In this document: positions 30,577-39,613 of the stretch, piece after piece
Layout of the letters: each line of letters opens with the position of its first letter
Position numbering within the stretch: the stretch's first letter is position 1
Notes under the pieces: model-generated
What the model was told of the DNA's origin: nothing
What the model saw: only the letters and a program-made list of their open reading frames with translations
Databases searched by the model: none
Source of the DNA: Chara braunii
Taxonomy: Eukaryota > Streptophyta > Charophyceae > Charales > Characeae
NCBI GenBank assembly: GCA_003427395.1
Contig: BFEA01000351.1
Coordinates: 551,204 to 590,965, forward strand
Direction: 5' to 3'
Length of the DNA: 39,762 nucleotides
Position numbers and translations under genes: made by a program

Positions 30577-30889
30577 GGCTGCTGCTACACGCTAGGGTGA
30601 GATAGGACGCGCAGCAACCCTCCTTTGCCTGCAGACCTTTCCTCCCTACCTCTCTCAAGTGGTGCGAGTCTGGGCCTGACAGACAATACAAGGGCAAACC
30701 GAAGAAGCAAACACGACCAAATCAGAACACTACCTCGCCAAAAGGTCTCGGAGTTATCCCATTAACGTACAAACCTAATCGGTTGAGAACCAACAAAATT
30801 AGTCTTCCATAAGCTGAACCTCGTACCACCTCTTGAACAACGTGAACGGGGGATCTGTGATGGGCAGATTCAGATAGATGTGGTTCATG
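30577..30889. other. Region upstream of NDUFA5
   Basis: Would hold the promoter and 5' UTR of the minus-strand gene. No clear TATA box or shared motif stands out. Confidence 0.4.
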
Positions 30890-31465
30890 GGATGGAGTTT
30901 ACGGGATGAAGTTGACGGGATGTAGCCGTTCGGATAGACGGGATGGGATGGATGGATTCGGATAAATAGCAAGGGAGGTGATTGGGTTGATGGGATGAAC
31001 GTTTAGAAAGATGGGATTGGAACGGGATGGGATGAGCTCGTTTGGACTGGAACTAGTACGAAAGATGAATGGGATTCATGGGAAGGGATGGGACGGATGC
31101 AATAGGATCGGACGGATGAAAGGAAAGGATTAGGTTGATGGGATGGGGGGATTAAATGGACGGCACGGGAGTGATGGGGGCGAACGGAAAGGGATTCGGG
31201 GGGGGATGGAATGAAATGGGATCGGATGGGATGGATTGGGATGGAGTCGGGTGGGGGGGGATTTGGGGGGACGGAGGGATAGATAACATAAAATGGACTG
31301 GAATGGGACAAATATATGGGATTCGAAGGGATTGGATGGGAGGGCGGAATGGATTGCGATGGATGAATGGATGGATGAATGCAAGAACGGAGGGAGGGAG
31401 GGAGGAAGAGAGGGAGGAAGGGACAGAGGGACAGAGGGAGGGACAGAGGGACGGAGGGAGATAGC
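30890..31465. repeat. GGGAT/GGATG-rich and then GGGA-rich low-complexity DNA
   Basis: gggatggat-type words dominate to about 31380, followed by (gggagga)n and gggacagag. The Pro/Ser/His-rich minus-strand frames come from this bias. Confidence 0.9.
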
Positions 31466-31618
31466 TGACATCCTTATCGGGTCAACGTCAGACCTAGGCA
31501 GTCATTTCTGCCCAAGCACTGCCTATCCTGTAACTTACATGGTGACTTCTAATTATCTTTTTCATTTTAGCACTTTTCATTCCCATCATTTTATAGAGTA
31601 TCGACCAGCCAACGCACC

Positions 31619-31795
31619 GCTTCTCACATATTAGGAAGGGAAGGGGGGGTAGGGAAGGGGGGGTAGGGCAGGCGAAGGAAGGAAGGAAGGAAAGCAATGC
31701 AGAGCTTCTCACATAATAGGAAAGGAGGGGAAGGAAGAAAGGAAGAAAAACAGAAGAGGAACAAAAACAATCCCCACGGAGTCGTAGGAGAGGAG
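31619..31795. repeat. 87-bp-spaced direct repeat with GGAA runs
   Basis: gcttctcacata(t/a)taggaa occurs at 31619 and 31706, each followed by purine-rich ggaagg tracts. Confidence 0.85.
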
Positions 31796-31964
31796 AAGCA
31801 AACAAGTAGGCTAACACAGAACAGCAACCTCAGACTCGTTGACTTCCGACTCCACTAAACAATGGAAGGATACAGTCGAAGTCAGTTGAAACAGTGGGTA
31901 AACAGTACGCAAGCAAGCCGTTATAACACCAGATAATTGAGGACACACAAAAAGATGCAGCAGC

Positions 31965-32160
31965 AGCACCTTCAGTATAAGGAGCACGAGGAGGAAGAGG
32001 AGGAAGAGGAGGATCAACAAGAAAGGCAGTAAGGGAGGAAGGGAGGGATGGAGGGAGGGAAAGAAGAAAGGCCTCCAGAAAAGGACGAGTAAGAGGAGGA
32101 TCAGCAAGGAAGGCAGCAGGGAGGGAGCGAGGGAGGGAAAGAAGAAACCCAGCAAGGGAA
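31965..32160. repeat. 86-bp tandem duplication, purine-rich
   Basis: gaggatca(a/g)caag(a/g)aaggcag followed by ggagggaaagaagaaa is present twice, starting near 32009 and 32095, after an (aggaggaag)n stretch. Confidence 0.8.
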
Positions 32161-32332
32161 GGAATTGAGGGAGAAAGAGCATAAACGGTGATAAACTGAG
32201 GAAATGGCGAGAATGCAGTAACCTGGCCGTAGTCTGTGGCTACAGGACTGTGGTGTCTGCGCCGACGCCTGAGTGATGATGCATCATTGATGGTGACGAG
32301 CATGTAGCCGGGAACACCTGCCGCCGAGTATC

Positions 32333-32705
32333 GTGCTGGGGTGGGGTGTACTACTCATCAAGGAGCTCCACTTTCATCCCAGCCCACTTAACCTATTGGT
32401 TAGGTGTGTCCGTTTGGCAAGCAGAAGCTTGTGTTCGAATCCAGTAGTGTGCTGGGGTCTGGTGAACTACTCGTCAAGGGGCTTGCTTCAATTTCACCCC
32501 GGCCAATTTGGATGGATGTCTGAGTGGTCGCTTGCCAATCTGAAGGTTGCATGTCCGAATCCAACAGTGTGCTGGGGTCTTAGGAGTTACTCATCAAGGG
32601 GCTTGCTTCACTTTCACCCCAGCCCACTTAGCCTATTGGTTAAATGTTTCCACGTGGCAAGCGGAAGGTTGCATGTTCGATTCTCGGACTGAACAGTGTG
32701 GCTGC
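32333..32705 (+). repeat. Three tandem tRNA-like (SINE-type) units
   Basis: Units start with gtgctgggg at 32333, 32449 and 32569 (116- and 120-bp periods). Each has a spacer (actcrtcaaggggcttgctt then ttcacccc) and a tRNA-like part. In units 1 and 3 that part has a D-arm-like cctattggtta, a tggcaagc anticodon-like loop and a T-loop word gttcga(a/t)tc. In unit 2 the A-box-like word is tgtctgagtgg, resembling serine tRNAs. In unit 1 a D stem ACCT/AGGT forms and the ends gcccact and agtgtgc pair at six of seven positions, but the T stem does not form, so these are not functional tRNA genes. Pol III promoter-like A and B boxes make tRNA-derived SINEs the best explanation. Confidence 0.75.
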
Positions 32706-32984
32706 TCTACCTCTACTGAGGAAACGGAAAAGAAAGGAGAAGAGAGGCTGGAAAAGGCATGTAGGAAGAGGCAGGGAGGAAGGGAGCCTGCGGCAGGCCG
32801 CCACCCAGGCAGTTCGGCATGCACACACATCAGAGGTATGCAGATGAGATGTTGGAGTAAGTCAGCCCTTATCCGTTAACCTCATCTAATCCCGTTAAAC
32901 TCCGCTAGCGATCACTACTTAATCAATACTGCAGGAATACGCGATGCCCGCTCTTAACAATCACAACCATTTTCGAACTGAAAG

Positions 32985-33108
32985 TTACGTGCCGACGTAT
33001 CGGGACACCATGGACGTTAAAATTCGAGCGACACAGAAACGCCCTGTGCTTTTAAGAATGCCAGTGCTTTCAAGGATGACACGCCCAAATTGAAAACGGT
33101 TCCAAACT
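32985..33108 (+). pseudogene. Old U6 snRNA-derived sequence
   Basis: Carries U6 landmarks in order but diverged: cgggaca near 33001, ttaaaattcga, gacacaga in place of the ACAGAGA region, then caaggatgacacgc (33071-33084), ccaaattgaaaacggttcc. The central part has a foreign stretch between the ACAGA-like and CAAGGATGACACG blocks. Not functional. Confidence 0.65.
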
Positions 33109-33398
33109 AATCGGGACGGGGGAAGGGGGAAGGGGGAAGGGAGAGGGGGGACGCGTGAGGGGGCAGAAAGCTATTATCGATCTCAATAACTCCACGACGG
33201 TGGCCACATCGTGATCGAGACAAATCTGCGAGAGGATAATCCTTGTTGACGACCACAGATAAGGAAGATGCGCGAAAAGTCGCGACCGGATAACTGATAA
33301 ATAACCAATCAAGAGAAAAAAGGATATTTGACGGATAAGGTGGGAAGAAGAAAACGCGATAAGAGATAGATTGTTGAAGTATAAGAAGGGTATCTCCC

Positions 33399-33495
33399 GT
33401 CCTCCGGGACATCCGTTAAAATTGTAACGTTACAGAGATTTAGCATGGGGCCCTGAGCAAGGATGACACGCATAAATCGAGAAATGGTCCAAATT
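33399..33495 (+). pseudogene. U6 snRNA retropseudogene
   Basis: 97 bp matching the U6 spliceosomal RNA over its full length: 5' hairpin GTCC..CGGGAC, then ATCCGTTAAAATTG, ACAGAGA, TTAGCATGG, GCAAGGATGACACGC, AAATCGAGAAATGGTCC. U6 pairs with U2 and the 5' splice site through the ACAGAGA box. Differences include loss of bases after ACAGAGA and a changed CCCCTG region. No T-run terminator follows; instead an A-rich tail (33496-33510) is present. Near-identical 13-bp repeats flank the copy and tail: AAGGGTATCTCCC at 33386-33398 and AAGGGTGTCTCTC at 33509-33521 (11 of 13). These are signs of LINE-mediated retroposition. Confidence 0.93.
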
Positions 33496-33618
33496 AAAAT
33501 TAAAAAAAAAGGGTGTCTCTCTGCGTGTGCGTTGTCATGTTCGCTACTCACAACTCCACAAAGAAGGCATGGCTGTACTAGACTGCTTCATCGGACTTTG
33601 CCCGACTCGTCAGGAGGC

Positions 33619-33750
33619 TATGTGTGTGTGTGCGTGTGCGTGTGCGTGCGCGTGTGCGTGTGCGTGCGCGCGTGCGCGTGCGCGTGCGTGTGCGTGTGTG
33701 CATCTGTGCGTGTGCGTGTAAGAGTGTGTGTGCGTGCACGCGCTCGCGTG
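33619..33750. repeat. Alternating TG/CG tract
   Basis: Almost unbroken alternating pyrimidine-purine sequence mixing tgtg, gcgtgtgcg and cgcgcg, a composition able to adopt Z-DNA. Confidence 0.9.
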
Positions 33751-33995
33751 TTACAGAGACTGACTGGGTAGAAGGGGGAGAGAAGAAAACGTAGTAATGC
33801 CATCATGAATGCATGGGATGCCGATTTCCGGTAAGATGCATAATTACAATAGTGCGACGCGTTCTAGTTGGAAAGACCGGGCTGTTCGGCGAAAAGGCGG
33901 AGGGTTGAAGGCTAAAGGATTTCACGAGAAGAACGCTCGTGCTGTTCCCCTGAACGACGGTTATATCACTTGACAAAGTCGATACGACACAACAA

Positions 33996-34110
33996 GGCTA
34001 TAGCACCTAACCTAGGCTATAGTATTTAACGAAGGCTATAGAAGCACATAGAAAAGGCTATAGCACATACCAAACACTGTAGCACTTAACGATGGCTATA
34101 CCACTTCACG
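33996..34110. repeat. ~20-bp repeat based on GGCTATAG
   Basis: ggctata(g) or a close variant at 33996, 34014, 34034, 34056, about 34076 and 34094, with cacttaacga-like spacers. Confidence 0.85.
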
Positions 34111-34223
34111 AAGAAGAGCGCCACCATGAGCGTTCTTCTACAATAATCTTCGCGCGCCGCACACACACACTGTAATTGTGAGCCGTAAGCTTATTGTCGC
34201 TGCACTTTGCCAAACGTGCGCTG

Positions 34224-34455
34224 AAGTGGAGAGGCAACCACAACCATAGTATGGTATGTGCTATACCCTTGGTGCGGCTAAGTAGAGAGGCAACCACAAC
34301 CATAGTATAGTATGTGCTATAGCTTTGGTGTGAATAAGTGGAGAGGCAACCATAGCCATAGTATAGTATGTGCTATAGCCTTTGCGCGGCTAAGTGGAAA
34401 GGCAACCACAGTATAGCTTTCGTGCCGCGAAGTGGAGAGGCAACCTTAGTATACA
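34224..34455. repeat. 56-bp tandem repeat
   Basis: aagt(g/a)gagaggcaacca starts at 34224, 34280, 34336 and 34392, exactly 56 bp apart, with a shortened unit at 34430. Each full unit also has catagtat(a/g)gtatgtgcta, and its gctatag word links it to the preceding 20-bp repeat. Confidence 0.93.
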
Positions 34456-34626
34456 TACTGTAATTCTAAGATTAGAGTTCATCGTCAAGGGGACAAACAA
34501 CGAGAACTACGAGTGGTGAAACTGCATAGCGGGCCCGTTCAAAAGAAAAAGAAACAGAAAAATGGATAAAAGGAATATGTAGAACAATAAAGGCAAAGGG
34601 AAGTCAGAGTATAATAGAGGCCAAAG

Positions 34627-34742
<116 letters not shown>

Positions 34743-35540
34743 AGAGGAAAACAATGAAGTAGGGCACGAGCACTCCGTCCAGTATGTGGAAGGTAGCAAA
34801 TAAGTGAGATAGAGAAGACAAAGTGACAAAACAAATCGTGAAAAAGAGAAAGAAGAAACGACAACAGGAGAGACACTCCTGAGGTGGTGGTGTGGGGCAC
34901 AAAATCCAGCTTCCGAAGAGAGCGTGAGGGGACGAGAGATAGACTGCCGTCCTCCACCGAGCTCAGTGCGCCCTCATCAGGGTGCGTTTTTTGGATACGG
35001 ATGACTGCATCCGAAAGGATAATAGCTTGTATACATCCATGTATGTTCATGACTAGATTGCGTTGTGTGCAGGGGAAGACTAATGAATTAATTCTAGCAG
35101 ATGAAAGTCAATCCATGGTGAAAACGAGGCGGAAAGGAGAATATAAATTCAACAAGAGATAGCTTTCATTTCCCTTTGGTTCTTTTTCCTACAACTTCAG
35201 TCAGAGACATTTCTTCTTCTTGTTTTCCCTTTTCTCACCCTTCAAATTTCCGCTATCCTCCTCCCTCCATTTCTCCTCCCCCTCCCAAATCGTCTGTTTC
35301 TCACACCGCCCTCCGTTTCCCCGCCGCCTCGACACCGTCTGTGATCCAAAGATCGGGAAAAGAAAAAAAAAAGGATCGCTCCCGCGTCATTCACTCATGC
35401 TCGTGATGAGAATACATTCCATATCTTTTTGAGTGCATATGCGAATAGCGTTGGCCTCGCCATATCCTTCTTCTTCTTCACTTTTTCACACTGTCAACAA
35501 GAAGATAGACGAATAGATACACACGAAAATATCCATCACC
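34743..35540. other. Unassigned stretch
   Basis: No recognisable gene; pyrimidine-rich from 35210 to 35340. Unrelated short frames only. Confidence 0.4.
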
Positions 35541-35550
35541 ATCATCTTCT

Positions 35551-35584
35551 CCTTCTTCTTCTTCTTCTTCTTCTTCTTCTTCTT
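35551..35584. repeat. (CTT)n microsatellite
   Basis: Eleven uninterrupted triplets. Confidence 0.97.
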
Positions 35585-35617
35585 GTTCTTCAATACCCTA
35601 GCATGCTTTGCTAAGGC

Positions 35618-35858
35618 ACCAGCGTTCTCAGGGAGCCTTGTTGTGGCTGCCCGAGAACCTGGTACAATGGGTTATAGCACGCGAAAAATTTAGTGGCGGG
35701 TGCGGCTCTACTTACGGGATAGTTTGTCTGGTTTACTGCTCAGTAAGAAGGCAGCTACTACCGTCAAAATAGAAGTTAGCTCGTATTTTCCTTTCCTTTA
35801 CTAGCGGTAGGATGGAATTATTGTCGTTTTGCCCCAGGAATTACGTGGCATTGCCACG
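35618..35858. other. Two strong stem-loops in unassigned DNA
   Basis: At 35618-35663 ACCAG, GTTCTC, GGG and GCC pair with GGC, CCC, GAGAAC and CTGGT around a TTGTTGT loop, with single-base bulges. At 35844-35858 CGTGGCA-T-TGCCACG is a perfect palindrome. The surrounding DNA to 36560 has no recognisable gene. Confidence 0.75.
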
Positions 35859-36567
35859 GAACCCCACTGCCAGAAAGGCAGCCCAGGTACGATACTACCG
35901 GACTACCCGCACATTTCCAAAAGAGCGGGAAATACGGATTCCGGAGTTTCGAATGAGTACAGGGCACGCTGCGTCGGATTTTGAAAGTACAGGTCATTCG
36001 CGGACGCATGTGTAACTGACTGGAGTAGGTGGGGATCCGCGACGCACGGATTAGCCCAATGAGAAATTAGAACGGAGGAGGGAGTGGACCAATGGGTGCT
36101 CGATAAGTGAAAGAAAGCTTGAAGGAGAGACTTGATCGTTTGGAAGGACTGGTGACAGGGAAAGAGACGTTAGTCACTGCATGGTACCCAGACACGTGAA
36201 CGTGCGGGGAAAGCTGGCCTGCAGCCTCAGTCGTCGGCAATTCAGACACGTAACGGACACTATAGCGTTCGTCGCAACGTCTAGGTGGCAGTCCAGCCGT
36301 AGCCGTAGTAGCTCGTGGAAGTGCCCGTTAGGGGTGGAAGTACCGTGCGGACGAAGCGTCTCGCTTGGCGTTCAGTATATAGGACGGCAAGGCCTGATCG
36401 ACCCTCAGTTCTCAGAAGGAAGGTGTGATCGGTGGGCCGCAAGGCAAGTGTGTGTGGAAAGCCCCCTGAGGATGATCGGAGCACAACCGATCGGGGAATG
36501 TGCGCGTGTGCTGAGACGAGTATGCGCTGTTATGTATTGATGAGCATTCGAAGCGTGTACGAAAGGC

Positions 36568-36890
36568 AGTTGGCCACTGTTTTCACTATTCTTCTTCTTC
36601 CTCGTAGTGTATCTTGTTATTGTTGTTCNTCTTCGTAGTTTGAAAACGTGAAGATGTTGTTGTTGTTAGTCTTCGTAGTTTGAAATAGTGAAGATGTTGT
36701 CGTCCGTCTTCGTAGTGTGAAAAAGTGAAGAAGAAGAACTTCGAAGATGTTGTTCGTCTTCGTAGCGTGAAAAAGTGAAGAAGAACTTGTTCACGTTTTC
36801 ACACTACGAACACAAACAACAACAAGATACACTAAGAAGAAGAAGACGAAGAAGAAGAAGAATAGTGAATAGTGAAAACAAGGGCCAACA
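36568..36890. repeat. Long inverted repeat enclosing a tandem repeat
   Basis: The left arm (about 36568-36653: ttggccactgttttcactat, tagtgtatcttgtt, gaaaacgtga) is complementary in order to the right arm (about 36789-36890). Inside, tcttcgtag(t/c)(t/g)tga starts at 36630, 36670, 36707 and 36757. The whole could fold into one large hairpin; the ends show no convincing target duplication. Confidence 0.82.
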
Positions 36891-37074
36891 TTGTTGAATA
36901 CACGCTTCTCAGAAGAAGAAGAAAGGCACCCGAGAATTCAAAGCGGAGCAGAAAGAAAGATAAAGGAGGAGAGGGACGTAAAGAGAGAATTAGCCACAAA
37001 GAAACTTAGTGTCGAAGGGGTGGGCCGGGGGGATGGGAAAGGGAGAGAGGAACTGTGAGCGAGCCATACAGAAA

Positions 37075-37201
37075 GGGTTACTCCTCACACTGGGTAGGAC
37101 GTTTTGAAGTCGGAGCTGGACATGATTGCGGTCAGGTGCATCCAGAGTCTGCCGTAATTGCAGTTCGATAAATTTAGGAGAGTCCTAGTGTGAGTCTGCC
37201 C
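37075..37201. mobile_element. Small foldback/MITE-like element, family with 39053
   Basis: The left end GGGTTACTCCTCACACTGG and the inverted right end GGGCAGACTCACACTAGGAC are imperfect complements about 127 bp apart. The same termini occur at 39053-39184. There is no coding capacity. Confidence 0.6.
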
Positions 37202-37670
37202 TGATTCGACCCGCTCATCTTCATTTACTTCCCCTTTCGTAATCCTTGTCACATCTTTCTCCTTGCCCTAAATTATCGTTTTATTCCCATCTTCTTTCTT
37301 CTAACACTGCTTTCCTTCCTTATATTTCTTTTTGTTTTTTTCACTACTCCTCATCGTCCTTTTCTTCTGAGGCTTCAGTTCGAGTTCAAGGAGTTCGCTA
37401 TCGCGGAGGAAACACATAATCTGCCCGTAATTACAGTCTAAGAGACATCCGACAAAGTCCTAGACGGTAAGTATCTCTCTGAAACGGGAAAATAAGACAC
37501 TACCGTTTTCAGCCCGGTCATTATAGCGGTATGTGGGGCAACTTTTAAGTTGAGGTATAACGATAATGATTAGGCGTTTTATTCGGGTAAAGACGGTTGT
37601 GTGAGAGAGAGAGAGAGAGAGAAAGAGAGACACTAGTGACACAGAGAGAGAGAGAGAGAAACCACACATT

Positions 37671-37830
37671 GGGCCTCGCTCCACAACAGAGCACTCTACA
37701 TGCATTTGGACACTTTCTGGACCACGTGCATTCGGACGAGTCCAACATTTTGAATGCATTTGGACCAGAAAGGGTCCAAATGCATTCCGGTCCAAGTGCA
37801 TGTAGAGTGTTGTGTGGTCGAGCGCGGCCC
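37671..37830. mobile_element. 160-bp foldback element with nested palindrome
   Basis: The ends GGGCCTCGCTC and GAGCGCGGCCC pair, and further in CACTCTACATGCA pairs with TGCATGTAGAGTG. At the centre a perfect 15-bp stem (37752-37766 with 37773-37787, loop AGAAAG) is made of GAATGCATTTGGACC and its complement. ATT flanks both sides (37668-37670 and 37831-37833), a possible 3-bp target duplication. No coding capacity. Confidence 0.72.
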
Positions 37831-38152
37831 ATTAACATCAGCCAGGAAGACGACTGCATTTCCTCCATCCGACGGTTCTGGCACGTAGAGAATGATTCCA
37901 TCGACCGGACGGTTCTGCCCACGTGGACAACATTCCGCCAACGTACATGGTCTTCCTTTCTCCAAGACGGAACAATTGTGAGCGCATCTCTCCAACTTGT
38001 AGCACAAGATTCACACGCCGTTTTGCGCGTGTGGTGAGGAGTGCATCGAGGTCGATGGTCACGCCAGCGAGGCTGATTGTCACGCTACCGTGACCTCCGT
38101 GATCGGACGTCCAAACTCAGAGAAGAAAGAGTGCCTCGCCGCACCACTCACC

Positions 38153-38190
38153 CTGTCTCTTATACACATCTAGATGTGTATAAGAGACAG
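38153..38190. other. Nextera mate-pair junction adapter (artefact), copy 1
   Basis: CTGTCTCTTATACACATCT directly followed by its reverse complement AGATGTGTATAAGAGACAG: two back-to-back Tn5 mosaic ends, as made by circularisation in Nextera mate-pair libraries. Confidence 0.97.
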
Positions 38191-38217
38191 CCGCACCACT
38201 CACCCAATGTGAAAGAA

Positions 38218-38255
38218 CTGTCTCTTATACACATCTAGATGTGTATAAGAGACAG
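38218..38255. other. Nextera mate-pair junction adapter (artefact), copy 2
   Basis: The same 38-bp double mosaic end as at 38153. Sequence contiguity across 38152-38256 cannot be trusted. Confidence 0.97.
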
Positions 38256-38356
38256 GAACAATTGTGAGCGCATCTCTCCAACTTGTAGCACAAGATTCAC
38301 ACGCCGTTTTGCGCGTGTGGTGAGGAGTGCATCGAGGTCGATGGTCACGCCAGCGA

Positions 38357-38674
38357 GGCTGATTGTCACGCTACCGTGACCTCCGTGATCGGACGTCCAA
38401 ACTCAGAGAAGAAAGAGTGCCTCGCCGCACCACTCACCCAATGTGAAAGAAACAACAGCTATGGCTGATTGTCACGCTACCGTGACCTCCGTGATCGGAC
38501 GTCCTACCTCAGAGAAGAAAGAGTGCCTCGCCGCACCACTCACCCAATGTGAAAGAAACAACAGCTATGGCTGATTGTCACGCTACCGTGACCTCCGTGA
38601 TCGGACGTCCTACCTCAGAGAAGAAAGAGTGCCTCGCCGCACCACTCACCCAATGTGAAAGAAACAACAGCTAT
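38357..38674. repeat. 106-bp tandem repeat, three copies
   Basis: ggctgattgtcacgctaccg starts at 38357, 38463 and 38569, and each copy ends gaaacaacagctat. The copies are nearly identical (one aaac/tacc change). Each has the small palindrome GTCACG-CTAC-CGTGAC. A single copy start is also at 38071. Confidence 0.93.
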
Positions 38675-38786
38675 GGCGGGNGCATACTTAGTGAGAAGTG
38701 CGGCAAGGCGCATAGAAGACAAACACCCGAGCGGTCGCGAGCAGAAGAAAGAAACACGGTTATCTAGAGGACTCGAGGACTCACAG

Positions 38787-38951
38787 TGACACGTGGCGCT
38801 GAGAACAATAACAAGGGCGCGCTGAAAGCACTGCCATGTGGACCGTCAGGACAGGAGGAAGGGGCACGGTTGGCGAAGGGTTCGAGGACTCACACAATGA
38901 CACGTGGTCGATGAGGACAGTGGCGCCGGCGGTGGAAATAGTGACACGTGG
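38787..38951. promoter_or_regulatory. Three TGACACGTGG (G-box/ABRE-like) sites
   Basis: Identical 10-mers at 38787-38796, 38898-38907 and 38942-38951; the first two follow a shared cgaggactcaca. CACGTG with this flank is a known plant bZIP/bHLH site. No gene start is recognisable downstream, so function is unproven. Confidence 0.5.
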
Positions 38952-39052
38952 ACTATAACAGAATTGGCACCCAGCTGAGCTCGGCAGTACCGGTGGCCGC
39001 CCGTCGGAAACCTCGCCCCTGTCCCATCAAAGCCGAACACAGTGTGACCAAC

Positions 39053-39184
39053 GGGATACTCTCACGGCGTACTCACACTAGCTCTATCCCAAATGTATCT
39101 GACTGCATTTACTTCTGGAACTGTATGCATGTTGCCTCAATTCCGTCCAGAAATCAGTAAGGGAGTGCCAGTGTGAGTATCCCC
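39053..39184. mobile_element. Small foldback/MITE-like element, second member
   Basis: The left side (GGGATACTC, a 13-bp interruption, then ACACTAGCTCT) faces an inverted right end GGGGATACTCACACTGGCACT. The terminus CTCACACTRG is shared with 37075-37201. A fragment with the same interior (ctgcccgtaattacag ... agtcctag) lies near 37421-37467. Confidence 0.6.
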
Positions 39185-39473
39185 TCAGTCGGTGCAACCA
39201 CAAACTGTTGAAAACCAGACTTGACGAACGAAATTCCTGAATTACCTAGGCCCAATCAGTTTTTCATCTTTTTTTCCCCAACCACTAGTACCTCCGAGCC
39301 TGTTTTTGCCGAGGCTGAATTTGAGTGCGCCCCTAATTTGCCAAGCCAGTATCCCATGGTACCTTTCCGATTTTATTTTTTTTCCGTATTTGGAAAACGC
39401 TGACGTTTCCGGGTGAGGGCGGTGAAAATGCAAGGAAGAGGGGAACCGGCTGTTTACAAATTGGTCGCAGGAG

Positions 39474-39613
39474 GGGTGACCAAGAGGAAGATGCAAATTG
39501 ATCCTTTAATGTGGGGCTGGAAGGCAGGAAGCTATACATTATAGGGTGACCAAGAGGAAGATGCAAATTGATCCTTTAATGTGGGGCTGGAAGGTAGGAA
39601 GCTATACATTATA
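39474..39613. repeat. 70-bp tandem duplication
   Basis: gggtgaccaagaggaagatg begins both copies (39474, 39544); one c/t difference is visible. Confidence 0.95.

Larger units (their letters stand above)
37970..38437. repeat. 182-bp sequence present on both sides of adapter junctions
   Basis: 37970-38151 recurs at 38256-38437 apparently without change, with adapter sequence and a 27-bp fragment between. The fragment 38191-38217 (starting ccgcaccactcacccaatgt) also belongs to this local repeat. Its duplication here is probably an assembly artefact. Confidence 0.85.

Noticed and set aside
36376-36381. TATATA box with G-box-like words upstream
   Set aside because: No recognisable gene or transcript downstream; a chance match is likely.
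35812-36540. 67- and 119-codon plus-strand frames
   Set aside because: No homology recognised; they overlap hairpins and have no supporting splice or promoter context.
38153-38255. A Tn5-like bacterial transposon insertion, or a natural palindromic repeat
   Set aside because: The exact double 19-bp mosaic end without any transposon body is the Nextera junction adapter.
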